From Epiperipatus broadwayi (lineage: Eukaryota > Onychophora > Udeonychophora > Euonychophora > Peripatidae): a stretch of 64,000 bases of DNA. Under the pieces are notes generated by a model. The model was not told the origin of the DNA and searched no databases. It was given only the letters and a program-made list of their open reading frames with translations. The stretch's first letter is position 1; the number at the start of each line of letters is the position of its first letter. Positions 27,201 to 40,610 of this stretch are shown here, piece after piece. The stretch spans positions 4,495,656 through 4,559,655 of the forward strand of contig JAQFVV010012396.1 of NCBI GenBank assembly GCA_028023455.1. Direction: 5' to 3'. Both the position numbers and the translations under genes were made by a program.

Positions 27201-30200
27201 GAATTTATTATTTTTATTTCATTTAACTTATTAATTTCTTTTTTTATTTAACAATCTAACATATTTGAAAAGAGAAATTGTAGGCTGTGGAACTGTTTAT
27301 TTATCAAAAATATGGATGCAATCTTGCTTATCCATAAAACAGAAAACTATTCACTGTCACTTTCTGACAATAAATGCATATGTTTGCATATCACTAAAAC
27401 TTGTAATTTATAATTTACCATCTATTGATTTTTGTCAAAATTAATAAATTAAATTTAACTGGTATGGTTCCAGGCATCATATTGAGCTTTTAAAAAAACT
27501 GTCCTGAAATACAATTTTCACAACAACTTCAGTTTTAATAATATTAGAGCAAAAAATTTTACATTGATAGAAACTAGAAAAATTAATGAAAGCAATAAAG
27601 TCTAAGACAAATAGTGATAACCATTTTTAAAAAAAGAAAAAAAAGAAATTTCAGCATCTGACATAATTATTACTTTATTGTTTGTTCATAATTTCTAATT
27701 TATCATTAACTAAGTTTAAATTACATCTTCATTGTATTCCTCACAAAATTATATTTCAAACCATATATAAAACTTCTTATCTGAAATAATCCATAGCTTC
27801 AAAATATCTAAAACAAGTCACATATGAATTCTTCATTTTTATTTTGTATCCCAAAAGTTACCAAATCTCAAAGGCATCTATAAGAAAACAACTGATCCTA
27901 ATAAAAGATACAAAACAAATCATTTCCAGAAGATAAATATGCATTTGTCATCATAGCAATTTGCTTCTTGTCTTTCTAAAACTAGAAATTGTAGGTTACT
28001 GTCTGTATCACTGATAAAATGATTTTTATCTCTTCATTTTATAATTTTGTGTATATCAGTGATGTTTATATTCTTTATGCACACCAACAATGCTATCTTG
28101 TTATATTTATTGTCCCACAAAGATATAATTTATTTGAATATAGCTCATTTTCTAGCTATAGACTTGAAAATAATGTGATGCAAGATATGGCAAAACTATT
28201 GATTCCACAGCATGAATATCAAGGCATAGGCAAGAATCAAAATTTGATTTTTTGTCTGAATACAATTCCATATGGTATACACATAACCATTGTGGCTACC
28301 GCTACACACACACCATTTAAAATCTCTCTTTATTAGTTTTAAGGGTTTATTTTTTCACATGGTACTATGCCCAGTAAATTTTGTGATTGATTTATCAGCT
28401 GCAATGTTCAACCTTTCTATATATTTGATTATCAGTTTTTAAAATTTATTTTGCACTGCTCTATATATGTAAATCATTATTTATTATACAATACACAAGA
28501 GAAAACACAAATACACCAATACAAATAAAAACATAGTAATAAATTATTAAACTTTTTGAGAATCATTATGTCTATAAAATAAGTTTGCCTTAAACTTGGA
28601 TCAGAGATTCAAAATTACACTGTACAAAAACTACTTTTGTTATATTTGAATACAAATTTATGTACTGTATAATAAAGAGCATAAAAGATTTAATATTATA
28701 CAATTTATATATTACACACAATAATACAAATACAAATTAATAAATTATACCATTTATTAGAATAATTTTAAAAAAATTTAATAAAATAAATTAAAATTGT
28801 ATACTTATGATATTCTGTGATTATGTTTACATCCCATTATAGGCCTTGAATGTGAATATCAATGTATTTTTAATCCACTTGAATTAGATAATGAGGCTGA
28901 TAAAATTTTTCTGCCTTTATCACCCTCATGTAAACTAGAAAATTGACCAAAATAATAAATAATTAAATGTGTCTATTAACACAAAAATTAATAAAAAAAT
29001 TCAAATTTTATCTGATTTCAAATAAATTGTGATGCATCATTTTAAAGATGAAATTATGCAGCAATGAATTTTGGGATTTCTGTTGAATCATGCTTATAGT
29101 TTTCATGCAATTTAAAAAAGAATGCAAAATTTCAACCAATCAGCTGTGATGCACAAATGACAAGCTACAAAGAATCAACCCATTAAACAAATTAATAAAT
29201 TACATTAAAACAAAATTAAATTAATTTTTTTAACACCAATACCAACAAAAAACACTTTAAAAAAACAACTAATGTCAAAAACATCAAAACTCAACACAAA
29301 ATATTCATTACTATTTTTTTATATAATCAAACTTTAATCCTTTTTAAATAATAGTAAATGGATATATTCTTTTTATTTAAATTATACCCTTATTGCAATA
29401 AATTAATAGAAAAAGTTATCTAAAATAATGCCATGATACACTTATTTTAATAGTAAAAGAATGCTCTTATAGATACATTTTTATAAAAATAAATTACATG
29501 GAGATTATTTAAAATAAAGCATATTGTCAATAACAATAAAAAATGTTTATTGTTATATAAATTATTATGAAAAACTAATTACTTATTGTTATATATAATC
29601 CTTTTATTTTATAGGTTATAGTATTTTAAGAGTGCTAAAACTGCCATTAGTATAGTATCATTATTTTAATAATATATGAAAATACTTTTTTAAAAGACAA
29701 ACTAAAACTGAAAGATATTTAGCAGCACAACATCCTTGATTCTTTTAGTCTGCTGTGTTGTCTTGAGCTTTTATTTAAAATTTTGTGCTATTAGTTTGAT
29801 AGAAAGAAATTAAAATTAACTTCCAGATAGTTTTATTGACAAAAACAAATATAAGAAACCATTCTGGGCATGGAGAATTAATGAATTGTACTAAAATATG
29901 GTAACCAGAGATCTTCAAATTTACACTAGGTGGTATTAGAGTAGAGAATGAAGAAATACTTTTATTGAAAGATATTACTCTTTAATAAATAAAAAAGTCA
30001 ATTAATTAACATTTTTACTATTTCATAACACATTTAAATGCTAACAAATTTATCGATATTAGTATGCATGCTTTTGATATCATTGCTAAAAAACTTTTTC
30101 CTGTTTTTAATAATCATAATTTATATATATATATAAAGAAATTTCTTTTTTTTTTAAATCATATTGATGGAAAGTAAAATAATCTTCATCAGTGTATTCA

Positions 30201-30358
30201 CATTTTAGTATAAAAAGTTTATAGTATGAATGTTTTTTTAAAAAAATATTATGCCAAGATACTCATAAATAATATCAAACTACCAATGATTATGATCGAG
30301 TGCTAATTGATTGATAGCACTCTAATGTTTTGTTATGTGACCTGCCTTTAGGCAAAAA
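24246..30358. other. Long AT-rich stretch, nothing recognised
   Basis: About 6 kb without a recognisable gene, RNA or transposable element. Short open frames (for example 28019-28336) have no recognisable motif and the composition of random AT-rich sequence. Confidence 0.5.
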
Positions 30359-30359
30359 T

Positions 30360-30394
<35 letters not shown>

Positions 30395-30400
30395 ATATAT

Positions 30401-30437
<37 letters not shown>
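30359..30437. repeat. Interrupted (AT)n microsatellite
   Basis: Two AT runs separated by a short unique segment (TTGATATATTGC). Confidence 0.9.
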
Positions 30438-30438
<1 letters not shown>

Positions 30439-30610
30439 ATCATTCAATATTTGATTGTAGTACTAAACCTTTATTCTGTATTAGAATTTAATAAATTAGA
30501 CTTGATTTGTTAGAAATATAAGATTACAAATGAAAAATATCCATAAAAATCATATTTGAACTTTGCAAATTTAGAAAAAATAATAAAAATAATTCTATAT
30601 TTAACAATAT

Positions 30611-30680
30611 TTTGCACATTTAACAAGACAACATTATAAAATTCTAAAGTGTTTAAATCTTTTCTTGTTAAATGTGCAAA
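30611..30680. repeat. Short perfect inverted repeat
   Basis: TTTGCACATTTAACAAG at 30611-30627 and its exact reverse complement at 30664-30680, with a 36-base loop. It may be the ends of a tiny foldback element or simply a hairpin. Confidence 0.7.
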
Positions 30681-32474
30681 TACTGTTTAATTATAGAACT
30701 GCTTTTAAATAATAAAAGAAGTAAAGAATCATCATAATCATAAGGATAATACATAAACAAGAACAATATTTTTTTCTGATTGGATGATTTGATGAAAAAA
30801 AAATTAATCTTTGTTGATTGGTTATTATTTTTAAAACATACACAAATAAATGTGAAACAATTATAAATCTATCAAATTCTATTCTAAAATTTAAAATTGC
30901 ATTTATAATTTTTAAAATATTTTAAATATTATTATGGATTGTAGTGATAAAAAAAGACATTAATAATCTTACTACTACAATTTTTTGTTTTGTTATAATT
31001 GAATTTCTCAACTCATATTTTTAAAAATAAAACATTTTCAAGTAAAACCAAATTGTAATAATGTATACTTTTGTTTTTAAATAATCATTATACAAGTATT
31101 GTGAATAAATAATGACAAATATTTAAATAAACTATAAAACCAAGACAAATTTTTGATGATCACTAAAACCAAAAGATTTGAGTATTCAATTATCCTTGAA
31201 ACTGCTCTCTACTATTCAATATTTTAGTAGGCATAGTTCAGATACTTTGAAGTTGATTTCAGCTGTAGTCTTCTGTTTTCTTCAGATTTTTTTAACTAAT
31301 AAATGTATAGAGTTTCTGCCATCAAAATGAACACAAACCATCAAATACTGCTCAAATTAGCCTTTTGAAAATGAAGAAAAGTTAAAAATTCATCATCACT
31401 GTCCTCAAAATCTCCAAATAAGGTACTTTATACTTATTAACCACATGACTTTCATCTTCATTAAGAATCACTGGCATTTTCCTCAGAAAAAATATGATAG
31501 TTCTACCAGTTTAAATCACTGTTTTATTGCTATTATAATCCACCTTAGCATAGAATTTTTTTTATAATATAGATTCTGATGTTCTGCTTTTATTGAGTTT
31601 TTAATTTAAAAATAATCTAAAGAAGTCAGTATCTTATAAACAACTAGAAAATATCAATAATATTTTACTCTTCTGTTGTTCTCAAAGGAAAGAAAATTAA
31701 GGATGTTTTTCTTTGTGATTTAATTTTCACTCAAAGTTTTTGGAATAAAGAAAATATAATTTTACGCTTGTTTATAAAATATGTCTGATTTTTTTTACAC
31801 ACTAAACCAAAAGAATATAAATATTCAATTTACTTTTATTAATTTATGTTTTATATTTATAAATAGAAGCTAATAAACTTGACCTTAATATTAGCAGTAA
31901 AAATCACAATATAGGTTTGACACTTTATGTCCAAATCATATAACTTAAATCATCTGTCAAAATTGACATAGTGTTATAACTTTTTCAAATATTTTAACAA
32001 TTGTAAAGCAAATATAAGATTTTAAAGCATAATTTAATACATTTATCACAAATCCAGCTTCATTCATTCACATTTAAAAATCTATTAAAATTTTTTTAAA
32101 AAATCATTTATTTTCTGAAATGTTTACATTAACATTATTGGTGATGTTTATTTAATTATATGCAAAAAATCAGTTTTTAAATATTTATAAAATTAAAAGA
32201 TGATTTTTTTCAGAATATTGTTAGTTTGTAAATTTAAATTACAAAAAAAATCAAGTCTAATTTATTAAGTTTTAGCATTATAATTATAAAAAATACATAA
32301 ATTTCCTAAGATGAATGTAATATAAATATAAAATAAAGATTTATACAGAAGTGAAAGGTTGGGCATTTTTAAAAAATTCCACCAGGTTGTAAAATAAAGA
32401 TGTAACAATAGAAAATGTCAGAATTCACAGGATTTTAATAGCATTGATAATTTTCATTCTAATGGATAAGCTAA
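30681..32474. other. AT-rich DNA, nothing recognised
   Basis: No gene or repeat family was identified. Confidence 0.5.
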
Positions 32475-33095
32475 TATATACATATGCGCTGTTTGCACAG
32501 ATAATGAAGCCAGAATGAAGCGTAATTTTTTTTTAATTTATTAAAATATAAATTAAAGAGCTGGGCGCTTTTAAGAGACTACTTGCTCTCATATTCATAG
32601 TTGTTGTTGTTATAACTGCATTGTAGAAATGGAAATGGAATTTATTCAAATAAATGCAAATGAATTATAATTGCCATTTCCGAGACAGAGCAAAGCATGC
32701 TTCTCTCCTATTGATGGATTTGAGGTTGCTAATTATGTAAAACGCCTCTCTAATTTTGCGATGGGTATCATGTCCTTCAGAGTATATGAGGCTGGAAGTG
32801 ATGAGTTCAAATTTATGGCCTGATGCTCTTTCGTGTTCGCAGAAGATGGAGTTGCCTTCTTGCTTGGTTTTGGTTTTATTGTAGATATATTGGTGTTGCG
32901 CAAACAGCGCATATGATATATTAGTTTATAACGTTTAGTGAAGTAATAATTTAAGTATTTGCATATTTTATTAGTTAGCAACATTACATAAATGATTTAT
33001 AACTTATATTGGCCATGAATATGAGGGAAAACCTCGAAAGCGCTCGGCCTATTTAATTGTTTTGGTTTTTGCAGCTTCTTCGTCAGCGGGTAAAT
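32475..33095 (-). pseudogene. Penelope-like element C-terminal fragment with inverted flanks (third PLE family)
   Basis: On the minus strand, about 32890 to 32665 encodes SIFCEHERASGHKF, ELITSSLIYSEGHDTHRKIR and EAFYIISNLKSINRREAC, ending in a stop at 32665. This is the tail of a PLE GIY-YIG endonuclease (C-EH...SGH, K-REA-YI). It is unlike the other PLEs here, so it is another family. Flanking it are inverted copies of a 16-base block (CATATGCGCTGTTTGC at 32481-32496 and its complement at 32900-32915). Further out are inverted copies of a segment containing TGAATATGAG...GCGC (near 32605 and 33012). The right flank also holds CTGACGA on the minus strand at about 33080, resembling the first box of a PLE hammerhead; the second box is decayed. 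Confidence 0.7.
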
Positions 33096-33650
33096 CGCTT
33101 TTATATGCTATAATATTTCTAATGAATAAGACAAATGACTTTTAATTAAAACATATATGCCACTCTCTTAAAACTGTTTTAGTTATTAATCAAATCTTAG
33201 ACATATATCTTTTAATATATGTGATTTTTTTTTGTAAAGGAAAAACAATACAGTATTTATATAATAAATATTAGACTGACAGATAAATATTTAAATATTA
33301 AGATATACATAGATTTTCAATTTCTATTTACAAATATATAAATTTATTTTACATTTTTAAAACTTTTTTTTCAAAAACAATTCTTAATATAATTAATGTC
33401 ATTTTAAAAACACATGTACAGATACAAAAAAAAAACTTTTATAAAAAAAAATATTTTTGTCAATAATTGGATTTATTTTATAAGTAATTATGGCAAAATA
33501 AATCTATCAAATTCAAAAATACTATTAAATTACGTACTATTTAATAAAAGAATTATTAAATTATTTACAAAAATGTATGGAATAAAATAAAAATGTTATA
33601 ATAAATAAATAATATATATATACACATTCATTTTTTTTTAATTTTTACAT
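33096..33650. other. AT-rich DNA, nothing recognised
   Basis: No gene was identified. Confidence 0.5.
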
Positions 33651-34400
33651 TCATAGTCTCGCAACAACCCTTGCGACGACTGGTTGTCAAAACAAAGATT
33701 TCCGGGTTTAAATCCCAAAAAGCTATGCAAAACTGGCATTTCTCAAATAAAAAATTATATATACATAGGTAATAAACAAGATTAAAAAATCTGAAATGAG
33801 ACTTTTGAATTGTTAACACAAATTTTCCATAGAATTAATAGTTTTCCAATGATAGATAGATTCAAATAACATGGTGGTCACCCACCTTGCTAATGCTTAT
33901 TGCCAAGACAAAGATTACCAGGCTCAAAGCCCCAAAACTGTGCAAAACTGACATTTTTCAATTTAAAAACCATATATACACAGATAATAAACAAAATGAA
34001 AACAATCTAAAATAAGTTTCCTGGGAGATTTTTGAATATTTTACACAAATTTTTCATACAATAAATAATTTTCCAATAATAAAATCAAACAGCATAGCAC
34101 CCATCTTGCTACTGCTTGATGTGAAGACAAAGATTAAGCAACCCAAAAGCAAATATTTTAAGTTTAAACTAATAAATTTTAAATCAACAAAAAAAAATGG
34201 ACATTTTTATGAAGCTTTTATGTAAATATCCAAACCAATTTAGAAACTTTTCAATAAACAAAAAAATTATTATCATTAAAATCAAAAAAGATGGTAGCTG
34301 CCATATTAGGTGACCAAGTGGATGGTGCCAAAAAAAACCTCCAATAACAACTAAAACTTTAATTTCCACAAAAACTTATGCAAATGCAACAAAAACAAGT
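33651..34400. repeat. Diverged tandem array, period about 200-225 bases
   Basis: Three to four degenerate head-to-tail units start near 33651, 33872, 34092 and 34290. Shared landmarks are a GC-richer start, an ACAAAGATT block, TGCAAAACTG-CATTT, a TATATACA...AATAAACAA block, ACACAAATTTTCCATA and TTTTCCAAT. Units differ at many positions, so the array is old. It looks like a small satellite or a tandemly amplified unit; no coding or ribozyme core was seen. Confidence 0.65.
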
Positions 34401-35804
34401 TTTCAAATTTTAAACAATAGAAAAGATATAAACTTATCTAATACCAATAAATCGATGACATATATGAACTGGATTTAAAAACACAAGAAGCCCAAGATAT
34501 CTCTGTATAAACTCAATGCAACATAGAAACCATGCAAGACATTATTCATACCACAGTATAGACTACCCCAAGAAATTTTTATAAAATAAAGAAAAAAGTT
34601 TCTCTGTACCATATACATATGTAATCATTGAATACTAAACATCTTGATTATTAAACAAAAATAATGTCATTGTATTTCAATGTTTATCTCTAAAAATCCA
34701 TGAAAATTTTTAAATTATACATATATTAATTATATTTAAAATGCAGTTTATTAATATTGGTAAGGATTGTCAAAATAAAATTATGTCTACCATGCCATAT
34801 ATGTGAGCAACTATATTCTTATATTTTAAAATTAAATGACAATAATGTAATATATATTAAATTTTAATTGCCTCTAAATTTGTGGCATGTGTGTTAGGGA
34901 CTTGTACAGCTGATAAAGTGTTCTATAGTAGATCTTTGTAGCTATTATGTAAATTTGAAATAAATATATTTTTAAGTGATTCTAGAAAATATGTTTTTTT
35001 GTAATATATATTGTAACAGAAACCACACAATCTCCTATAATAAGTGTTATGCTTGATCAAACCGGATATATTTAGAATGAATAACCTAACTAATCATGAT
35101 AATCAGACTGCATTTCCATTAAATTTATCTATTCTCTACACTATCATCAGCCACATTTCCTGACTATCATTCTTATAAAATTAATTTAAATTAAAGTGAG
35201 AGCCCATTCCTAACCATTATAGACATTTGTAATTATAACACATTTGCCATTACTGCTGATTAGAGCACTACTTCTATAATGAGGAACATTCATAGTTATG
35301 AGTTCAAACTCCTTCATTTTTTAATGTTAAACCTCTCTGTTTATTCACAATGGGCTTAGTGAACACAAGACAATAATTACATAGCCATTAATTCTGTTGA
35401 TTCAATGAATATGAATAATTGTTTATCTCCAATCAAATAAAAATATATAAAAACAAAATCTATCAACTATTTTAGTATCACAACTACATAGATATTTATG
35501 GGAGAACATCATAGAATAAAAATGAGAAGTTATTTGTAATGAGTTGACAAACAAATTTTATTATATTATCATAATTTAATCAATCCTGTGTACTTATACA
35601 ATATAAACATTATTTCCTAAACAAAATTGATATATCAGCAGCTAGTGTAGTTTTTTTTCTGTGACCATGATTGACTATATTGATCTGCTGAACTAACATC
35701 TTGATTCTTGAATAATCCATGACATATTAAAATAATAAAGAAATCATAATATAAAATAAAATAATTTGTTTGATGCACATTTATAAAATAAGAATATATA
35801 TATA
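34401..35804. other. AT-rich DNA; a weak tRNA-like segment at about 35250-35322
   Basis: No gene was identified. The weak tRNA-like segment has an A-box-like GCTGATTAGAGC and, about 45 bases later, a B-box-like GAGTTCAAACTCC, followed by T-rich sequence. It may be a SINE head. Confidence 0.35.
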
Positions 35805-37168
35805 TTGTACCATTAATTTATATATGGTACAAATATATTGGCATTTGGTAAAAGCTAAAAGAAAAAGTAAATTTAGTGATCTTAGTAAAAGATGCAATTA
35901 AAATTTTTTTTTAGTTTGTATATTTTTTTTTTAAACATGCAATGATAAGTTAAATTTTTTGTTCATATTTTTTTTTATCTAATTAAAAATAAAAGTAAAA
36001 ATTGGAAAGAACAAAAGACACACAAATTACTAATCCAGATAAGCTAAAAGAAAAATCTTATTAGCTAATTAAAGATGGCAAAAATACTTTATGAAAAGGA
36101 GAACTTTGTAACTGAAAAATATAAAAGAATGCACAAGATTATCAATGTGTATTTTTAACAAAAGCAAAAAGTATGCACAGAAGTCTGAAAACTGGACCTT
36201 GAGTATAAAAAGGAAGAGACCAGTTTGATCAGCATCTTGTTGTTTGTTTTTTTTCTTTTGACTGGTCCTGGGTCATTAAAGAAGATCCAGGACAACTCTA
36301 TGTGGAAATAATTCATCATGCAGGAGTAGACCGAGTCTTTTGCTGACATCATTCATGAAGACATCCACCAGAAAAGCATTTGTGACTAGCCTTTAGAACC
36401 AGGATCAAGACTACATTAAAACTAATGGCCATGAGCTCATTCTACCCTAGAAAAAAATATGCATAGTATTCAACAATCTTCGTAAACTTACTAAACTTAC
36501 TGGTAAGCTATGATTAATTATTCCCGATTGTGACTAAAGTAAGCTTATAATATAAACCTGATAGAGACATTAATTTTATCATTCAAGAAACTTTCATTTT
36601 AAAGAACCTTCTCAAAGAAATTTAGAAGTGACTGTAATTGTTTAACTGTTTTTTTAATTAATTGCCTTATGTCTGGATTTGCATGTGTGCATTCTTTCCA
36701 ACTTATTAGTAATTTATCTTTAAATATTTTAATTTGTTAGAATAAAATATTTATTTCTAATATCAAATTTTCATTTGTACATTATTAATTTTAGTTATTT
36801 ATTTTACTTTATTAGAATTTGAATGCATAACTTACCCTTTGGCAATACTTAGCAATTAAGCCCTGGCTAAATAATTTTATAAATTATAACTAAGTTATGG
36901 GAAACCAAAATCCTGATCGTTTACTTTAATTTCTGTTAAGTTGTGCTATGTTTGATGCAGAATCAGTGAGTGTAACAACTCTGATACTCTCATTTATAAA
37001 TTAAAAAGTGATTTGGTTGGCAATCATAATCGTACCAATTTCTAGGTAGAGTTGATCAGAAAATATAGTTATGTTTTTTGAAATAAGAGTGAAACATTCT
37101 TCTTTTCATAACTTGACCAACTCATGCAGTTTTTTGCATATAGAGGCCTATCAGGTCAAGCAAAATGG
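35805..37168. repeat. 1.36-kb direct repeat, left copy
   Basis: This stretch is repeated in the same orientation at 37839-39182. It opens with a 9-bp inverted repeat (TTGTACCAT at 35805-35813, ATGGTACAA at 35824-35832). It contains a TATA-box-like TATAAAA at 36204-36210 preceded by GGACC and followed by AGAGACCAG. Copies differ by scattered substitutions and a 20-base deletion in the right copy near 38540. No protein-coding motif was found. A pair of long terminal repeats or a tandem segmental duplication would both fit. Confidence 0.9.
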
Positions 37169-37838
37169 AAAAAAAATGTTACAATGGCTTCCCAACATGA
37201 GGCTTCAATAAAACAACCACAACCTGAGATATGTCATAATAGTATAAAGAATATTACAATCATGGCCCAAAACCCATAGCCAGAGAATGAATGGTAGTTT
37301 AAAAAAAAAACTAACTAAACCAGATTATACAATTGCAAATATATTTTTTTAAATATGTCTAAAAAATCACGATCGCGGCTGATGTAGATGTTAATTCTCA
37401 AGTATTTGACCAGGTAGGTGGATAGTGGAGAGGAGGAAAAACATAGCCCTGAGTCCTGGTATGAAGTATGTAATCTAAGACCATCTGTAAATGCTCATCA
37501 GTCTATTTCTAGGAGGGTTTCTGAGAAATGGGAGGGTGGACCAAGTTGCCATGAGCCTGTAAGACTCAAAAAGATGAGCAACACTCATATGTGCTTATAA
37601 CTTGGGCTTCTTATTGTTAGTATTATGCTTGAGTGAATAGGACACAGGTGAATGTGGAAATGTTTCTCATTCCCGCCATGTTAGACCCTAAAAGTGGGCT
37701 TTAAAGCCACATGTCACTCGTGAATGAGTCTACAAAATATATCAGCATGCTAATACAAAAACATGAATACAGACTTAAAACTTAAGAATAAAATTAGTTT
37801 AAATCCCTATTTTATTCTCATCCCCTGGCCCGGTGGTA
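37169..37838. other. Unique segment between the two direct repeats
   Basis: About 670 bases, less AT-rich than its surroundings, with a 60-codon open frame at 37418-37600 of no recognisable family. If the flanks are LTRs this is the internal region of a very short non-autonomous LTR element. However, no clear primer-binding site follows the left repeat, and no purine tract precedes the right one. Confidence 0.5.
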
Positions 37839-39182
37839 TTGTACCATTTATTTATATATAGTACAAATATATTGGCATTTGGTAAAAGCTAAAAGAAAAA
37901 GTAAATTTAGTGATCTTAGTAAAAGATGCAATTAAATTTTTTTTTTAGTTCATGTAATTTTTTTTTTAAAATGTGCAATGATAAGTTAAATTTTTTATTC
38001 CTATTTTTTTATCTAATTAAAAATAAAAGTAAAAATTGGAAAGAACAAAAGACACACAAATTACTAATCCAGATAATATAAAAGAAAAATATTTTTAGCT
38101 AACTAAAGATGGCAGAAAGACTTTATGAAAAAGAGAACTTTGTAACTGAAAAATACAAAAAAATGCACAAGATTATCAATGTGTATTTTTAACAAAAGCA
38201 AAAAGTATGCACAGAAGTCTGAAAACTGGACCTCGAGTATAAAAAGGAAGAGACCAGTTTGATCAGCATCTTATTGTCTCTGTTTTTTCTTTTGGCTGGT
38301 CCTGGAGCATTAAAGAAGATCCAGGACCACTATGTGGAAATAATTCATCATGCAGGAGTAGACCAAGGCTTTTGCTGACATCATTCATGAAGATGTCCAC
38401 CAGAAAAGCATTCATTACTAGCCTTTAGAACCAAGATCAATACTACATTAAAACTAATGGTCAGGAGCTCATTCTACCCCAGAAAAAAACTATGCATAGT
38501 ATTCAACAATCTTTGTAAACTTGCTAAACTTACCGGTAAGCATAACTAAAGTAAGCTTATAATATAAACCTGATAGAGACATTAATTTTATCATTCAAGA
38601 GACTTTCATTTTAAAGAACCTTCTAGAAGAAATTTGGAAGTGAACTGTAATTGTTTAACTGTTTTTTTAATTAATTGCCTCATGTCTGGATTATCTTGTG
38701 TGCATTCTTTCCAACTTATTAGTAATTTATCTTTAAATATTTTAATTTGTTAGAATAAAATATTTATTTCTAATATCAACTTTTCATTTGTATGTTATTA
38801 ATTTTAGTTATTTATTTTAGTTTATTAGAATTTGAATGTATAACTTACCCTTTGGCAATACTTAGAAATTAAGCCCCGGGTAAATAATTTTATAAATTAT
38901 AACTAAGTTATGGGAAACCAAAATCCCGATCATTTACTTTAATTTCTGTTAAGTTGTGATATGTTTGATGCAGAATCAGTGAGTCTAACGACTCTGGCAT
39001 TCTCATTTATAAATTAAAAAGTGATTTGGTTGGCAATCATAATTGTAACAATTTTTAGGTAGAGTTGATCAGGAAATATAGTTATGTTTTTAGAAATAAG
39101 AGTGAAACATTTTTCTTTTTCATAACTTGATCAACTCATGCAGTTTATTGCATATAGAGACCTATAAAAACAAGCAAAATGG
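37839..39182. repeat. 1.36-kb direct repeat, right copy
   Basis: Same-orientation copy of 35805-37168, shifted by 2034 bases. It has the same opening hairpin (TTGTACCAT at 37839, ATAGTACAA at 37858) and TATAAAA at 38238-38244. It ends within a few bases of a TA-cored palindrome. Confidence 0.9.
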
Positions 39183-39184
39183 GC

Positions 39185-39191
39185 AAAACAT

Positions 39192-39229
<38 letters not shown>

Positions 39230-39236
39230 ATGTTTT
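39185..39236. repeat. Palindrome with (TA)n core
   Basis: AAAACATTAC and its complement GTAATGTTTT enclose about 32 bases of TA repeat. The whole block is self-complementary and could extrude as a cruciform. Confidence 0.9.
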
Positions 39237-39961
39237 GTTAATATTTTATATTTTTTAGTTATAATATTTTTATTTTAGGCCTAATAATAAAATGGAATAA
39301 CAAAGTTTTATCCATCCCTTAATTATTTTGTGATCACATTTTAAGTTTTTACTTCAAGCTCATATATTTGGAGTCGTGATTTCATGTAACTTTAAACTTA
39401 TTAAATCATTCTGTTTGATCAATTTTATGATTAACTTTACTTCACATATATTAGAAATGAATGGATATGGCATGGCTCTTAATTTCACATCACTTCAAAC
39501 TATAATCATTTAGTTTGATTAGATTCCTGGTTCACCTTTAGTTTGTATGTTTCGGAAGTTTGAATGATTATGACTGGATTGATTTTATGTAGCATCAATG
39601 TCAGCTGAATACATTGAATTTGATCCATTCACCTATTCTTATAATGATCAAAGATCTAATGTTAATCTGTCATTTCTTTAATTCTACATATTTTCACTCC
39701 TTCATGTTATTTCTGGCATGTTATTCTTTGGTAGACGGATGTCATAAATGTCAGTAAATATTCTTTAATAGTGACAGGTTTATTTTCAGATTTTTTTACA
39801 TTATAGAATAGTACTTTGGGCAATGTCTTTCTAAATAATTATTGCACTGTGGAAAAGTAAAAATGAATAAACACATACTGGAGATTTAACCTCTCATGAC
39901 AAAAATATTTGTCAGGGTACCTAAAAGTGGAATTTTATATTAAAATGTGTATATATTTTCA
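39237..39961. other. AT-rich DNA, nothing recognised
   Basis: No coding or repeat family was identified before the mariner remnant. Confidence 0.5.
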
Positions 39962-40610
39962 GGCATTATAAATTGAATCTCCTTCAAAGTACTATCCATT
40001 TGATGCAATGCATGGTCAAAATAAATTTTTCACATTTTAAAGTAATCCTGAAACTTTTGCAAAGTGATACTTTTTTAACATCTCCATCATTTTTTTCTTC
40101 ACCATTTCTCAGTTTGCAAAAGTTTTTCTTTTGAGGCATTTTTTCATTCATAAAAATAAATCATATGGATTGAGATCAGGTAAAAATGGCTGGTGGATAA
40201 GTTAAGTCATGCTGATTTTAATTAAAAAATTGCATTATGCTCTTGGCTTTGTGCATTGGTGCATTGTCATAGTGAAGCTTGCACTCCCCACTTTACAACA
40301 ACTTGGGACATTTTCATTTTACTACATCACACAAACTTTTCAGAACATATAGATATTATGAAAGAATTCTGAGTAAATAATTCAGTTTGAATTCAAAAAA
40401 CAAAAATCAGCATTGGCTTGATTTACATTGGATTTTACTTACTATGCTTTTTTATATCATGGTGAATTGGACATCCATTAAATCACTCATAAACCTGTGT
40501 CTTGTCTAAAATAGCTTGCTTGTAAGCCATTTCAAGCATTATAACTATTTCTCCTGCTATTTTGTCTAACAAAAAACAGAATTTCACATTATCGTTACTT
40601 TTCAACTATT
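39962..40610 (-). pseudogene. Mariner-type transposase remnant
   Basis: Mariner transposases cut and paste DNA transposons using a D,D(34)D catalytic triad. On the minus strand, 40600-40470 gives KFCFLLDKIAGEIVIMLEMA and then YKQAILDKTQVYE, matching the N-terminal helix-turn-helix region. Around 40440-40400 KPMLIFVF corresponds to the first catalytic strand. 40280-40235 reads YDNAPMHKAKSIMQFF, with the second catalytic Asp. 40195-40140 reads HQPFLPDLNPYDLFL, with the third. The C-terminus CIASNG, then YFEGDSIYNA, ends near 39965. Frameshifts, stops and an internal deletion between the N-terminal part and the first Asp make it dead. Terminal inverted repeats were not located. Confidence 0.8.

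Noticed and set aside
33651-34400. CRISPR-like array
   Set aside because: Units are about 220 bases, diverged and lack short identical repeats with unique spacers; the window is eukaryotic.
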